A stretch of 64,000 nucleotides of DNA from Amoebidium appalachense (GCA_963693365.1 CAVNZM010000012.1:5952001-6016000); one strand, 5' to 3'; positions 26,390 through 39,144 are shown, counted from the first letter of the stretch. The notes: generated from the letters alone by a model not told the origin. Translations and numbers: made by a program.

Positions 26390-27339
26390 CCTCCTCCCCC
26401 CTCCCCCCCCCCCCCCCCCCACCCACCCACCCACGGGCCACCCACCCATCGTCACCCACCCCTACCTGCTACTCCTCACCCCTACCCTCAACCGCATGCC
26501 CACCCACTCTCCCACCCACAGCCATCTTGAATAGCTGCTGTTCAAGATGGCCGTGCTCCCATTAGACATATTGCTCCCACCTACCCGGTGGCCCACCATC
26601 CACCCACCCACCCACCCTCCCACCCATCCACTCTCCCACCCACCCACCCACCCACCCACCCAATATCTTCGGGCACCCACCGTGGCACCCACCCACCCAC
26701 CCACTCTCCCACTCTCCTACCCTCCCACTCTCCCCGGTTCTCGCTGTACTTCTGTACTGACAAAGGGATGTGCAAAGTGGACCTACAATTAATAAAAAAG
26801 AAAATAGGGTAGCCCTGGGCGCCGGGCTGCCGGCGCTGCAGCGGCTCACGCCAAATAATTCCAATGGTTTATCTGCCAATCAAAAGTAATATGCACTCTT
26901 ATTGGCTAAGCCGTAGCGGGTGGCTAATATTAATAATTGAGCGAAGCGCGTCGGACATCATGTGTATGGCATGTAAGTAGAATTACGGTGCATTCTAAAA
27001 CATAAACCTGTAGGTTTTTTCTCCCAAGTTTTTTTTTTTTCTTTTTCTTTTTAGGTTCCTTTATTCTGGTTGACCTACTTGACGTCAGATAAGTCATGGC
27101 GACCCAAAAGGTGCCCAATGCTTATTGGCTGAGGGAGGCACGGCGTTTCCACAAATCACGCATGTTATGTTTTGAAACCAATGATATTGCGGGGCAAACC
27201 AGGGGTCCGGGGACTTGATATTACGCGGAATTATATTTTCGAGTGTGTACAATTTATAGGCTTTTACATACTTAATTGTTGATCTAGTAGTTGCGACAAA
27301 GTAAAAGAATGGATCAGCCTAACTGGGTTTGATAATTCG
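24746..27339. other. Intergenic region, C runs and ACCC repeats
   Basis: C and A runs lie at 24762-24830 and 24880-24935. C runs lie at 25406-25426, 25569-25633, 26009-26028 and 26355-26420. A (TG)n tract lies at 26192-26230 and an (ACCC)n-type repeat at 26590-26735. The segment 26810-27339 is unique and has several CCAAT/ATTGG boxes (26842, 26873, 26901). No gene is recognised. Confidence 0.55.
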
Positions 27340-29133
27340 GTGCGAAGGGGTAGGTCACGCCACCCGGGGCTCGAAACTGGAATTTTGGGTATGTGGCTCA
27401 GACCAAAAAGCATTTGCCCCTTCTCCCACGAGGTGAGCGGACAACCAATAGGTGAAGAGAACCAGTTTTCTGTCGCCAGAGAGCACCATTTAAACGCACA
27501 AAAAGCAGCAAAATTGCATCACGATTCTATGCAAGTTGGTGCACAATATGTTGGCTTTATTGATTGGAAAACTGCTTACGATTCTGTCTCCCCTGGTCTC
27601 CTATGGGAAAAGCTTGCTGCACGGGGTGTACCACACTGCATTGGTGTTCTGTTAGAAGCACTCTTGTCTCAAACCTATGGTAGAGCTGTGGTTAATGGGC
27701 ATCTTTCATATGGTTTTGCTCGTACTAGAGGTCTCTTGCAGGGTTCATTGCTTAGCCCCTTTTTGTTTAACCTATTTATAGATGATTTGGCTGTCAAGAT
27801 TTACGCCGAAAACGATGACCCTATTAATAACTTTCCGCCTGCACTTCTCTATGCTGATGATCTGTCCCTCCTTGCCCGTACCCCTAGACGCCTGCAAAGA
27901 TTGTTCGATGTAGTGTCAGAGTGGTGCAAGGCAAACCTTATGATCCTTAACATAGACAAATGTGGTGTTCTTGTACCTGATATAGCTAACAATTTACACA
28001 CATTTACATTATCATCTAAACCTGTACCTATAGTTCCAGAATACAAATATCTTGGTGTTCCGGTTGATTCTGTTGGTGTTATGTTTCCCCATATGGTCGA
28101 AAAGAGGGTAGAGTTGGCTCGTAAGCGGTTAGCTTTCTTCTCGGCTAATATTTTTAAAGACACACCCCTCCATCCTTCTATTAGACTTACATTTATTCGC
28201 ACTTTTGTCTTCCCGGCATGTGAATATGGTTTACCCCTTCTCGCCGCTTGGATCAAGAAAGAGAGAACTAGAGCGCTTAAACCCTTGGCAAATTTCCTTG
28301 AAGCAGAAGTTGCCTCCTTTCTATCTAACAACTGTTGTAAACCTGGGCCTGTAACGCTCTCGATATATGGTCTGGTCCCAATAGCTGCTAGAGTATCCTA
28401 TCTCGCGCTGAAATTCAATAAGCACATAAGCCGCTTAAAGAAGTATTTGCCCTCCCACCCTCTCTTCTCTATCCGACCTGTCCCCTCCTCACCTCCCCCC
28501 TCTTTCCTCCCCTCTCTCTCCCCTTCTCCCCTGGGCACAAATACAAATAAACCCCGCAATAGTGTGTGTGTGACTTTGGACTGCCACTTACTTATTAAAC
28601 ATGTACACAATCACAAGATAATCACGCAATATAACAAATGGAAAAAGATACCACACGACACTAGACCCGATGAAAGCATACACCTTGAAAAACTAAGCCT
28701 TATGTCTCGTTTTATATATACTGACCGCCTCAACCATATTGCCAAATATGGCACTCGCAAGTGTATAACACCTAAATACATATTACCTTCCTGTAGAACT
28801 GGTCTTTCTCTAGCTGATGGTATTATTGATCAATTACCACGCTTTTACTGTACACGTGCTATACAGTGGAGATCTAATAAGTATAAGGTGGCATCATTTG
28901 CATGCCCAAACAACACACACACACACCAGTTTAACCGGTCATGTATCGCCAAATGTAGTTTGATAGACCACATAATACCGCAACACACACACGTCACATT
29001 CACAACAGACACCCAGAAAGATAGCCTACCTGTAAATTACAACATCCTTGATTTTATACTAAACACGCGTAACTACGACCTGTTTATTAGATGTATTGAT
29101 TGGCTTGAGAAACACATCACTACAAAATTATAG
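27340..29133 (+). CDS. LINE-type reverse transcriptase (non-LTR), 5'-truncated frame
   Basis: A 597-codon open frame. Reverse transcriptase motif A is FIDWKTAYDS (about residue 73), motif B is GLLQGSLLSPFLFNLFIDDL, the catalytic motif C is LLYADDLSLLA (YADD near 171-174), and motif D/E includes KYLGVPV. These match non-LTR retrotransposon polymerases. No endonuclease precedes the domain, and the first 45 or so residues do not resemble a LINE, so the 5' end is probably truncated and the ATG at 27340 may be fortuitous. A Pro/Ser-rich insertion (PVPSSPPPSFLPSLSPSP) encoded by a C-rich tract interrupts the thumb/C-terminal part without breaking frame. The frame is otherwise intact, which suggests a fairly recent insertion. 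It would act in target-primed reverse transcription. Confidence 0.85.
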   Translation: MRRGRSRHPGLETGILGMWLRPKSICPFSHEVSGQPIGEENQFSVAREHHLNAQKAAKLHHDSMQVGAQYVGFIDWKTAYDSVSPGLLWEKLAARGVPHCIGVLLEALLSQTYGRAVVNGHLSYGFARTRGLLQGSLLSPFLFNLFIDDLAVKIYAENDDPINNFPPALLYADDLSLLARTPRRLQRLFDVVSEWCKANLMILNIDKCGVLVPDIANNLHTFTLSSKPVPIVPEYKYLGVPVDSVGVMFPHMVEKRVELARKRLAFFSANIFKDTPLHPSIRLTFIRTFVFPACEYGLPLLAAWIKKERTRALKPLANFLEAEVASFLSNNCCKPGPVTLSIYGLVPIAARVSYLALKFNKHISRLKKYLPSHPLFSIRPVPSSPPPSFLPSLSPSPLGTNTNKPRNSVCVTLDCHLLIKHVHNHKIITQYNKWKKIPHDTRPDESIHLEKLSLMSRFIYTDRLNHIAKYGTRKCITPKYILPSCRTGLSLADGIIDQLPRFYCTRAIQWRSNKYKVASFACPNNTHTHQFNRSCIAKCSLIDHIIPQHTHVTFTTDTQKDSLPVNYNILDFILNTRNYDLFIRCIDWLEKHITTKL

Positions 29134-29147
29134 CGCACACACACACA

Positions 29148-29210
<63 letters not shown>

Positions 29211-29271
29211 CCAGCTGATACCGAGTGTCCCGAGGGAAGCCCCTTTAAAAAAATTAAAATTAAAATTAAAA

Positions 29272-29332
<61 letters not shown>
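27340..29332 (+). mobile_element. 5'-truncated LINE with poly(A) tail
   Basis: After the reverse transcriptase stop there is a (CA)n tract (29134-29208), a short unique 3' UTR, AAAATT repeats and a pure A run of 56 bases (29277-29332). Together these are typical of a non-LTR element inserted on the plus strand. The left boundary is uncertain (somewhere between about 27340 and 27480), and I could not find a convincing target-site duplication. Confidence 0.75.
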
Positions 29333-29333
<1 letters not shown>

Positions 29334-29631
29334 GGGGAACCCCAACTAATTGATTTCTCCTTGTAGTCTTTATGGTGTCTCGTAGAGAAAGTAAACCCTG
29401 ATATATAGTCACCACCCGACATCTATGTACGTGATCATGATATACCGCTGAGGGGATATTCCGAGCAAAACCCCCCCCATACCTGAGACTGGTTCTCTTT
29501 GCCTCGAGTAAACAGCGTAAACCCCGCATCAGTTTCTACGTTTAAACTTTCACTCAGAGTTTCCCTCACTCGTTCTGTCTGAATCGTCAACTTTCGTTTC
29601 GACGAAGTTGTACTATCCACCCAGCCACAAA

Positions 29632-31434
29632 ATGGATTCCCAACTCATCGCACAGCTGCTGGCCGCCAACGCCGCGGACCAGCAATCGCATGAAGCGCGC
29701 AGGGAGGCGTGCAAGGGCAAGCGTCTACTTTGGCTCACGTCCTTCTACACCGCCCCCGGCTACCGTGCTGGCGTGAAGGACATGCTCGACGAGTTGACAA
29801 AGGTGGGCGTGCGCTACTGGGTTGTTCTGGATCCTTCCCTGGAGGCCGACCGCAAGATGGCGCAAATGATGGAGGAGGATGGCGTTTTGGTCGACAACGG
29901 GTACATCTATGTCGACATGACTGAGGCGGACAAGACAGTGGACCGCGTCTATGAGGCTGTGAAGGAGAAGGGGTTGGAACTGGACGCTATTTTTGGCACC
30001 TCCGAGCACGTGCAACAACTCGCTGCGGAGCTTTCCCAGCGCCTGGGTTTGCCTGGGAGCAAGCCAGAGGCGTACGCTCTAGCACGTGACAAGCGCACGG
30101 CCCGGGACGTGTGCCGTGAGAACGGGCTCGCGGCGCCAAAATACGACTACGTTCACAGTGTGGAAGATGTCGAACGTATTGCAGAGGTCGTGGGGTTCCC
30201 GTGCGTGATTAAACCCTCGAGCGGGTGTGCGTCTATGGGGGTTGTTAGGTGCAACGATGTTGACCAACTGAGGAGCGAATATAAAAAAATCAACAAGGAG
30301 CTGGAGTCGAACAGAATGTTTTCTTGGAACCCTGGCTGCGAGGCAGACACCAAGATGCTGGTGGAGCAGTATATTGATGGACCCGAGTTTGATGTCGACG
30401 TTCTCATGGTGAGTTTACGCACGTGCGGGATGTGTGCATGCAGTAGATCTGAACATATGTTCTTTGGGTTTCTCTCCGGCCTCGTCACATCAGGTTTGGT
30501 TTCGAATTTTCTGAACCTTTTGCAACAGCAATCTTTTTCGCTATTTTCATCCTCTCGGATTGACTACCGTATCAAATTGAACGAGCCTGCTTTTCTCCCC
30601 CCCCCCACCAGCCCCCACTCGAGCTTCTCTCATCTGCCCTCCTTTCACTCCTCCAGTATAGAAGCGTCGGTAGTCGAAGGAAAATGTTTTGTTGGTCACA
30701 CGGTTTGCACAGGCTTTTGCATCATGCAAATTAATTCTCTAGCAAACACTTCCCGTCCTACCCTCCCCTTCCCCCCTTCCCCCCCTCGGACCTCTCCAAC
30801 CACTCTTCCTACATTCATGTCATAGCCCTCGGGCTCAGAAGTTTCTCACTGCTTTTCTTCTCCTCTTTTACCTCCCCTCACCAAGAAACCATGCACTCAC
30901 ATCCACTTATCCACATGCCCCTTCTTCCCGCCCAATCCGCCGACCTTTTCTCTTCTCGCCTCCCTAACCAACCCCCCACCCCTCCCCCCCGTCCCCCGGA
31001 AAGACACACATACTCTACCCCACCATTACACATGCTCACACCTTCTCTCATCCCCCCCCCCCCCCCCCCTCCCCCCCCCCCCAGCATTATGCCCCTCTAC
31101 TACGTTTTTTTTTGTGCCTTATTCTCACAATGGTTGATGCAGTGGGACGGTGAGGCCGTGTATGCCAACGTGCTGGACAACTGGCCGTGCATGGAGCCCT
31201 ACTTCCAGGTGAGCACATGTGAATGCCCACATCACATGCTTCACATCCTGGTTGCAGGAAGCGTGCATGCACAAACACAAACTGATAGTACGAATTGGCA
31301 CGCATGGGTGTAGACCCAAACACTGATTCCACACACACACATGGATCACAGCTGCAGAGGAGATACACAATGCCACCTCTTGAATTTTTCCGTACAAGTA
31401 CCTTGTCTTCCCTTTGCTCCCCCCTCCCCCCCTT

Positions 31435-31467
<33 letters not shown>

Positions 31468-32591
31468 GGCACTCCTACGCATCAGAGCTTCGCCTTCCTC
31501 CCCTCCCCCAGTCACCCTCCTAACAAACACACCCAACCCCCACCCATCCCCCAACACACATACACACACACAACACACAACACACACACGTGCACATGTG
31601 CACACACATCATACCGCCCCACCACCACCCAACAGTGCTGCCAACACAAGCCCGATGCACCCACCTTCTTCAACCCTCTCCCCCCCCTCCCCGCACTCCC
31701 TTGCCTCTTCCCCCCCTCCCCCCCCCCCCCCCCCCCCCCGCCCCCGACCACTACCACCATCGTCTCCCCCTCCCCACTTGCTCCCTCCCCCAAAGGGTTG
31801 TGTCCCATTACTCCCCAACACGTTTTTGCCGCATTCATGATAGCGAGATGGTGGAAACTTCGAGTAAAGATGTTGTATCTCGCTCATTCTCTTATTATCC
31901 CCTTGCCTATGCAATCCCTTTTCATACTACCCTTTCCACATCCCTCTCACCAACCCCCCCCCCCCCCTCCCCTTTCCCCTCACAGGAAACCGCAGCAAAC
32001 TGCCCCACTCTCTTCACCGAGGAAGGGCCCAAGCTCATCGACTACTCCATTGCCGTCGTGAAGGCCCTCGGGTTCAAACAGGGTTGCTTCCACGTCGAGT
32101 GCAAATACAGCCGCACATACGACATGCCCCTCCTTATCGAGGTGAACCCGCGCATGGGCGGCGGCGGCACGCGCATGTTCCACAAGGACGTGTATGGCGT
32201 CGACCTGTTCGAAAACTTCTTCCTCTCCTCGCTCGGCGTTCCTATTAACCCTCCCCGCGCCGAGACTCCGATTTGCGGCCGTGTTTACTACGACGTTAAC
32301 GCAAAGAAGACGGGTGTGGTTGCTCACACGCGCTGGCTCGTAGACATTGAGAAACACCCCAACGTCACGTCCGTTCTGTACAGGAAACAGGCGGGAGAGA
32401 GCGTGCGCGGTGTTGACACGGGCCTTCCTGATTGGCTGGCTAACATCCAGGTCAAGGCGCCCACGGCCCAGGAGGCCGTGGATCTGATGAGGAGTTTCGA
32501 GCAGACCCTCGACTGCCCAATCATTAGCCCTGGAGAGAAGTTGCCGGAAAACGACGGCGAGAAAACGGATGTTTCTGCGGTTGAGGCGTGA
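29632..32591 (+). CDS. ATP-grasp ligase, carnosine-synthase-like, 3 exons (482 aa)
   Basis: Exons are 29632-30408, 31143-31208 and 31986-32591, all phase 0 with GTGAGT or GTGAGC donors. The ATG at 29632 (CACAAAATGG) is preceded by non-ATG sequence. The protein has an N-terminal Rossmann-like pre-ATP-grasp domain (about 28-140, KRLLWLTSFYTAPGYRAG and AIFGTSEHV). The ATP-grasp lid and core carry VIKPSSGCASMGV (the Lys near 193 should bind ATP phosphate), EQYIDGPEFDVDVLM (about 244-259) and IEVNPRMGGG (about 333, the Glu/Asn metal ligands). This is the ATP-grasp fold of carnosine synthase and bacterial amino-acid ligases, which form a peptide-like bond through an acyl phosphate. The actual substrates cannot be read from sequence, and the name carnosine synthase should not be transferred. 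No signal peptide is seen, so it is probably cytosolic. Confidence 0.88.
30409..31985 (+). repeat. C-rich introns of the ATP-grasp gene
   Basis: Intron 1 (30409-31142) is C/T-rich towards its 3' end with C runs at 31051-31082. Intron 2 (31209-31985) has a C run at 31434-31463, a short CA tract (31555-31590) and a C run at 31713-31739. I see no additional exon. Confidence 0.7.
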
Positions 32592-32966
32592 GCGCGGTTT
32601 AAATATCTTATCGTGTTGAATTTTGTAGGCTCTGGGGCGGAAAGACGTATTTGGTGAGGGGTGGGGGGCAGGGAGGGGGGGGGTCCGTAAAATAATTGAT
32701 TCTAAGGGGCGATTTCCATTGGGAGCCACATGGGCAAACTAGTTTCACGGCTATAGGTCCATGTGGTTTGTATGAAATGTAGCCACACATAGCCGGTGAT
32801 GTTCATCTTTTTTACAAGTCCGCTAATTGCTCTGCTGTGAATTCGCTGCCAGTTGGAGTGTTTGATGGTAATGAACGAATGTAATATTGGCCTGGCCGCA
32901 TTTAGATAACAGCTATATGTAGAATAATGACCGAATCACCACGTGAAGTTGAATTTTCTAAGTTTT

Positions 32967-32992
32967 AATAAATATGACAAATTTTGGAATAA
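32967..32992 (+). promoter_or_regulatory. Candidate poly(A) signals of the ATP-grasp gene
   Basis: Two AATAAA hexamers (32967-32972 and 32987-32992) lie in AT-rich sequence about 380-400 bases after the stop codon. The placement is plausible for a 3' UTR end but not proven. Confidence 0.4.
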
Positions 32993-33589
32993 ACATAAAT
33001 AGGTATGATATCAGGATCGTTGCTTTAACCGCGCAAGTTACCCCCCCCCCCCCCCCCCCCCCTTTCCCACACACACACACACCACCCCCCACCCCACCCT
33101 TCTTCCTCCCCACCTTTTCCTTTTTAAGTGCTTGTTCCCTCCCTAACCTCCACCGTTTCTGAATAAGTAAAGGCGCTAATACTAGCAAACCTCCCCACCC
33201 ACACCTTTTCATTTAAGTGTTCACCCCTACCGTCCCTTACATCAGTTGAAATCCTCTCTAAAGTGCTCGCTTTCCCTCTGCCCCCACCATAAAAAAAAAC
33301 TGCTCAGACGTCCCCCGCCCCTCGTTTACTAATTCGTTTAGTAACTAGTATGGGCATGCTCCCCCCCCCCCCCCTCTTCCAGAGCGCACCAGCTCATGGT
33401 TTTTTTCAAATGATCCTACATGTCACGTTTGTGGTGTGCACATGTGGAAACTTGCATTTGGGCGGTCCCTCGGGGGGAGGGGGGGAGGGGGGGGGAGGGG
33501 GGGGGGGGGGGGGGGGGGGCAATTCAAAACATGTCATGAGAGTGTAAATTTGGGCGGGTTGCAGTATTTTATGATAACTTCATTTTAGA

Positions 33590-34082
<493 letters not shown>

Positions 34083-34479
34083 TTAGGGCGGGTGGGGTTG
34101 GGAGAGGGGGGGAAGGGGGGGGGGGGGGGGGGGGGGATGAGGGGAACGGGAAGCCTGCGGCGGTGCTGGGGGAAGGGGGGGGGGGGGGGAGCCATGGAAA
34201 CTTGTCTGTGATAATCGATACCCTCAGAATAGGGTGTTTGGACACAACTGACATGCCGTACAGCGACTACTTTGTTTATGAGAATAAAAAGGCCCGGCAT
34301 AGATATCTGGTCCCCCTGTGGATGCCAAGCAGGTGCTCAATAGTTAGGGCATATGTAAAAGATCTGGGTTTCAAGAAATACCAAGTCAAGCTTTTACAAA
34401 TGCGGTCCTCAGGGGCTCAGGCGCTACGGGCTGTCATTCGGTCTTGTCGGCCTTGCTCTGCTCCTCTTTCTACCCCCCG

Positions 34480-34561
34480 GTATGTGTGTGTGTGTGTGTG
34501 TGTGCGCGCGCGCGCGCGCGTGTGTGTGTGTGGGTCTGTGCGTGGGTCTGTGTGTGTGTGG

Positions 34562-34629
<68 letters not shown>

Positions 34630-34661
34630 GTGGGTCTGTGCGTGGGTCTCTGTGTGTGTGG

Positions 34662-34713
<52 letters not shown>

Positions 34714-34729
34714 CTGTGGGTGTGCGGTT

Positions 34730-34800
<71 letters not shown>
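34480..34800. repeat. (TG)n microsatellite with GGTCTGTG interruptions
   Basis: TG repeats are interrupted at intervals by CG runs and by TGGGTCTGTG units. All open frames over it are artefacts. Confidence 0.95.
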
Positions 34801-34801
<1 letters not shown>

Positions 34802-35234
34802 ACGTACTGTGAGGGGGGGTTGGAGAGGGGGGGGAGGGGGGGACAGACAGATTTGGATCGATTCTACGTACGGATATGTTTCATAGTGATTGCATGCGTA
34901 TTCAGCAAAAAGAGAGGGCGACCTTTCGAGCTCCATGTGCCATTACAGGCACTGTCGTGTATGACGACGGAGACTAAATATATGCATGCCATGCAGAGGT
35001 GGTTGGACAAGGTCACACAAATAGTATATGGGCACTATTTCACAGTTTCATAGAGTTTCATTTTTGGCAATGTGACTGTGGGACCCAGGGACCCTTACCC
35101 TCCCCCTCCCTTCCCCCCCTTCCCACACACACACACACACACATCGGAAAAGTTTTTAATAAAAAAAACCGACGGAGGAGAGGGGGGGGGGGGGGGGGGG
35201 GGGGGGAGGGGGTAAAAGAAGATGGGAGATATCG

Positions 35235-35281
<47 letters not shown>

Positions 35282-35325
35282 TGTGCGTGCGTGCGTGCGT
35301 GCGTGTGTGTGTGCGTGTGTGCGTG

Positions 35326-35389
<64 letters not shown>

Positions 35390-35395
35390 CGCGTG

Positions 35396-35428
<33 letters not shown>

Positions 35429-35475
35429 TTGTGCTTGTGTGTGTGTGTGTCGGTGTGTCTGTGTGTGTGTGTGTA
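35235..35475. repeat. (TG)n microsatellite with CG interruptions
   Basis: About 240 bases of alternating purine-pyrimidine sequence, mainly TG with blocks of CG. It is preceded by a G run at 35182-35206. Confidence 0.95.
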
Positions 35476-35689
35476 TTACAGCGGCTGTATATGCCGAGCA
35501 CTACAATAATTAGGGCAGCTATACTAACTCGCCCCTGTCTTTCCCCCCCTTTTCTTCTTCTCTTTTCTGTTCCTTGGTTTCCCACTCGGAAGTTTCTTTT
35601 TTCTAAACCTTTATTTTATTCCCTAAGGCTTTCACTGCCATATTGTCCTAACCTGCTGTACTTAGGTGGCTACTGGCCCCATCCCTTAC

Positions 35690-36290
35690 ACCGAAGTGTG
35701 TTGTATATGCAGGGAACCCTGCAGGGTCCGACAAGGTGCACGGTGTCTCCCATGTCCGGTGGCTGCTGTGCGTCTGTTTGCAGTGTGGGTTGCACTCGTT
35801 ATAAGGGTGTGGACGGTCTACATTGTGGACAAGCCGCATTTAAGGGTAGGTTAATAAGATTTGGTTTTCCTTTTTCAAATTTCGCTAACCAACAGCACCT
35901 ATTAATAAGTTAATCATTTCACGAACCTCTCCGGGACCTTAACCCCCGGCCTTAGGAGCACGCATAGAAGGGGGATTTTGAAAAGAGGCGATTGGGGTTT
36001 GGAAGGTTGGTTTGACTGTAACTGATTGGCTGTTTATCAGCCGCTCGGAATGACATTTGAAAGAGGGGGTGCCCTGATGAACGAAGCGGAAGAGGGGTCG
36101 GGGGGGATGGCCGGGGGGGGGGGGGGGGGGGGGGGGGAAGGGGGGGGTTTGAGGAGGGGGGGCAGGCAGTAGGGGCATGAATTTTGGTGTCGGACCATTG
36201 GGTTGTGCGCTTGATGATGGCGTCAGGCTATCTGCGCGGTAGGGAGGAACGGAGGGTGGGGGGGCGCTTGAGCGCATGTACTGTATAGTT
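35690..36290 (+). repeat. Duplicated block Y, copy 1
   Basis: It shares with 37030-37640, in the same order: GTCCGGTGGCTG, GTGGGTTGCACTCGTT, a GGTTTGACTG stretch, TTGGCTGTTTATCAGC, GCCCTGATG, a G run, GGCAGTAGGGGCA, GTGCGCTTGATGATGGCGT, and GGTAGGGAGGAACG. The order is conserved, so it is a true duplicated unit of about 600 bases rather than shared low complexity. Confidence 0.75.
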
Positions 36291-36302
36291 ACGTACAGCT
36301 TC

Positions 36303-36359
<57 letters not shown>

Positions 36360-37029
36360 ACATGTACAAGGCTTGTGTAGGCATTGGTTTCATCTCAGCC
36401 AATTATTGGGAGCCAATTATTGGGGGAGGGGAGAAAAGAGGGGGGGGGGGGGGGGGGGGGCAGACCATACATATGTAGGGGATCGGAAGAGGGATGGAAA
36501 TGGGCGCGGCGGCCGGGGGGGAGGGGGGGGGGGGGATGAGATGTTTCCTTTCCCTTTCTTTTCCTCTTACATATCTTGCCCCCCCCCCCCCCCCCCCCCC
36601 CCCCACCCTCCTCTCTCTCTCCCTAAAAGAAAACTTAAAAAATAAAAAATGAGTTGTGTGTGTTAAAACCCCTGGCAAACCGAGCGAGGGCAAAAGTGGG
36701 GTGTTATGGTTGCCATGTGGCCGAGTTCAATATGTATTGGCTGCTGAGCTATTGAGCAGGGATTGGGGCGCGAGGGAAAACCTGAAGGATGAGAGGAGGG
36801 CCCGGGAAACTTCGATAACGGACCCCCCCCCCCATAGAAAGGACCCCCCCCCTGTCTTCTTACGCACCACCGTCAAACAGGTATGGAAGAACGACTGGGG
36901 TTTCTTATACAAAGTTAAGCACAAAACACTGTAATTGCTTGTAGGACGTGGTATCAAACCTGCACTTGAGGATAGGGTGGTTCTTGTTTCTGAAATTTAC
37001 CTATATGTAGCCCCTAGGGGGGTCTGACA

Positions 37030-37640
37030 GGGTGTGGTGGTGCCTTAGCGTTAAGGGTGGTGGGGTGCATGGTGTTTCTCTTGTCCGGTGGCTGATGTGT
37101 GTTTGTTTGTATTTGCGGTGCCTGTGGGTTGCACTCGTTGCTAGGGTGTTTATGTAGCTACATTTTGGGCAGGCAGGATTTGCGTGGGTAGGGTGGTAAA
37201 TGATGATATTTTTTTATCTTTCTAGTAACTTTGTTGATATGTTGATATTAAGGAGGACTCCCCCTCTCACTGGTTACCCAGGATCCTAACAACCTGACCG
37301 CCAACAGAGCTGTCCATGATATTAAAGCCGTGTTATTAACCTGTCTAAATGGGGTATTGGGAAGAGGTGGTCGGGGCTTAGAGGATTGGTTTGACTGGCA
37401 ATAAATTGGCTGTTTATCAGCTCGATGAGATTGGGATGGGGTGAAGCCCTGATGGGGGGGGGGGGGGGAGATTGTCACAGAAGGGGGGGAGGGGAGGGGG
37501 AGGGGAAGGGGGGGGGGGGGGGGGGGAGGCAGTAGGGGCACGAATTTCGTGTGGGACCTTAGGGTTGTGTGCTTGATGATGGCGTTAGGCTATATGCGGG
37601 GTAGGGAGGAACGCAGGGTGGGGAGCGCTTGAGCGCGTGT
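37030..37640 (+). repeat. Duplicated block Y, copy 2
   Basis: Collinear with 35690-36290, about 1.35 kb downstream and in the same orientation. It includes TTGTCCGGTGGCTG, GTGGGTTGCACTCGTTG, TTGGCTGTTTATCAGC, GGCAGTAGGGGCACGAATTT, GTGCTTGATGATGGCGTTAG and GGTAGGGAGGAACGCAGGG. Confidence 0.75.
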
Positions 37641-38059
37641 GAGTTATGCATACATACAGCGTTGTGTTTGCGTGTGTGTGTGTGTGCATGTGCGTGTGTG
37701 TGTGTGTGTGTGCATGTGCGTGTGTGTGTGCGTGTGCGTGTGCGTGTACGTGTACGTGTAAGCCTTGGGGAACCCAAAAGGGACCCCCCCAGGACTTAAC
37801 GGGATAAAATAAATAATAGAAAGAACCCAAAAAAAAAGGGTAGTTCTCATTAGGGACCCCTAATAGCCCCCCCCCCCCCCCCCCCCCCGCCCCCGCCCCC
37901 AAAACGGGATAAGATAAAAAAAATTGTTTAAAAACCTTCAGCTGATGGCAAGCAGGTGTTATATGGTATGGCGTTTGGCATTCAGAACCCAACATAATAC
38001 GGGTGAGTGCAATCAGAATATATGGGAGTGGATATCCATGCGGGGTGCAGGTTTTTTAT

Positions 38060-38279
38060 GATATATTCGTTTCAGCAAGGAGAACGGGCGACCTTTGCAA
38101 GCTCCAAGCATTGGTGGAAGTGATTTATGCATTAAAGCTGCAGTGTTCATTGGAAGTGTAGGTCGCCCAAGTCTGGGCACCAGCCCAAGGTTAATATTAC
38201 GGGTTATTTTTAGGTGTGTGATTGTGGGAGCTGGTCATAAAGCCCGGGGCCGGGGTGGGGTGGGGGTCGGGGAGGGGAG

Positions 38280-38316
<37 letters not shown>

Positions 38317-38520
38317 GGGGGGGGAGGGGGGGGAGGAGAGGGGGGAGGGAGGGGGGAGAGGGGCACGGGGAAAGGGGGAGAGGAGGGAAGGGGAGAGGGG
38401 GAGGGAGGGAGGTTTGGGGTGACTTTCGAGGACCACGATAATGAAGCTGTCTTGGTTTTCCTTGTTTTTAGCTTACCATCTTTTATATTGCTTCTTCTAC
38501 TTTCTGTTTTCTTCGCTACG
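38060..38520 (+). repeat. Duplicated block X, copy 2
   Basis: Collinear with 33590-34082. It carries GAGAACGGGCGACCTTTGCA, GCATTAAAGCTGCAGTGTTC, GTGTGATTGTGGGAGC, a G run at 38282-38316, then AATGAAGCTGTC and CCTTGTTTTTAG. Confidence 0.65.
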
Positions 38521-38545
38521 ATTTTCACGATGACTAACATCTTTT

Positions 38546-38650
38546 AGCAGAATAATTCTGCTTTTTGTAGGCCTAGGATAAGTCTGCTCAGAGCAGAATA
38601 ATTGTTCTATTGCAAAATAATCTTGCTTTTAGCAGAATAATTCTGCAAAA
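38546..38650. mobile_element. Fragment related to the palindromic element at 24475
   Basis: The motif GCAGAATAATTCTGC occurs at 38547-38561 and again at 38632-38646, with degenerate copies between (GAGCAGAATAATTGTTC, CAAAATAATCTTGC). The long terminal inverted repeats of the 24475 element are not visible, so this is a partial or related copy. Confidence 0.55.
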
Positions 38651-38966
38651 AAAAAAACCGTTGAACAATTACGTATTAGTCCAAAGCTATCTGCCTCTAC
38701 AATGAATATTAGTTCGTTTGTGAAGGGCCGTGGCAGATGTGTCTTGCGTCATCCGTAAACCTTATGTCAGAAAACCTCGGGAGTTAAAATGCACGTGTGC
38801 GCGATCACGGCCTCCCTACACACGGAATTTATTACTCAGCTCTGTTTCGGTTTCAACGACGGCTTGTCCCACTTTGCAAAAAACCACATACAAAACATCA
38901 AACCAACCAATCCAGCAGTCTGACCGTAAACGCACATCTGCTTCACCAGACTAGTTACTGTACAAC

Positions 38967-39112
38967 ATGGAGGATGACGAGAGTCCTTTGCTGTTGGGGG
39001 TGCGGGACATAGACATGACCCCACAGGAGGATGCAACCTGTGGTTGGGCTACAAACAAGTTTGGTGGCACACCGGTGAGTGGTGGTGGGAAGAGGAGGGA
39101 GGGGAGGGAGGG

Positions 39113-39144
<32 letters not shown>

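Noticed and set aside
26562-26879. Gly/Trp/Val-rich reverse-strand frames
   Set aside because: They translate the (ACCC)n repeat at 26590-26735.
34163-35913. Cys/Val-rich frames of about 300 residues
   Set aside because: They are translations of (TG)n repeats with no conserved protein features.
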